Assembly: GCA_934717185.1 (NCBI GenBank) | Contig: CAKUYQ010000045.1 | Coordinates: forward strand, 1 to 14,249 | Source of the DNA: an uncultured Bacteroidales bacterium | GTDB taxonomy: Bacteria; Bacteroidota; Bacteroidia; Bacteroidales; UBA932 | Length of the DNA: 14,249 nt | Direction of reading: 5' to 3' | Shown: piece by piece, positions 14,222-14,249 of the stretch | Layout of the letters: the number at the start of each line of letters is the position of its first letter | How positions within the stretch are numbered: position 1 is the stretch's first letter | Notes under the pieces: generated by a model | The model's input: only the letters and a program-made list of their open reading frames with translations | What the model was told of the DNA's origin: nothing | Databases searched by the model: none | Program-made: the position numbers and the translations under genes

Positions 14222-14249
14222 GTGAGAGTCTGATAGCCGTTCACTACCG

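Noticed and set aside
14212..14247. Possible 3' tail of an upstream gene (sbcD expected)
   Set aside because: One minus-strand frame is open from the window edge to a TAA at 14214-14212 (11 codons, VVNGYQTLTNF), but it is too short to recognise, and another frame is also open.

Overview
The window looks like a chromosomal segment of a Bacteroidales-type bacterium (phylum Bacteroidota) of moderate-to-low GC content. Support comes from perfect TAnnTTTG (-7) promoter boxes, starts that mostly lack Shine-Dalgarno sequences, lipoproteins with the Bacteroidota surface-export pattern (Cys followed by Lys/Asp), a TIGR02145-type (FISUMP) lipoprotein, and an AAA ATPase-DUF4143 protein. No species is named because nothing in the sequence fixes one.

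Layout, left to right. Bases 1-170 are an AT-rich promoter region with a direct repeat, followed by an AAA ATPase/DUF4143 gene on + (171-1433). This converges on a two-gene minus-strand group: an apbE-like lipoprotein FAD:protein FMN transferase (3412-4455) and a Tat-type D-aminoacylase-family amidohydrolase (1475-3253). A divergent promoter region (about 4456-4548) then drives a plus-strand run: a surface lipoprotein with a FISUMP domain, lemA, a cytosolic TPM-domain protein and a membrane TPM/YgcG-type protein, closed by a strong bidirectional terminator (7548-7583). The last 6.3 kb reads on the minus strand: sbcC (11039-14179), prfB with a classic programmed +1 frameshift (9621-10713), and a class I iron-sulfur fumarase (7937-9568).

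The coding content is mostly housekeeping. The unusual material is between the genes. The 3' flanks of apbE and fumarase carry the same composite element: the stop codon, then a degenerate hexamer array (GCNTTR read on the minus strand), then a degenerate 9-base purine/pyrimidine array. Two long gene-free stretches (7543-7936 and 10714-11038) share several sequence blocks in a different order and carry hexamer arrays in opposite orientation at their two ends. The first also contains a 186-base nested palindrome (7673-7858) preceded by a perfect Bacteroides-type promoter (TTTG, 19 bases, TAATTTTG). No gene follows that promoter on +, so I propose a structured non-coding RNA gene, possibly 6S-like in overall architecture; this is inference.

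Functional links: the lemA-TPM-TPM run is a recognised kind of envelope-associated neighbourhood whose role is poorly understood. prfB and the fumarase gene are 52 bases apart and may be cotranscribed. SbcC would work with an SbcD nuclease that is not in the window.
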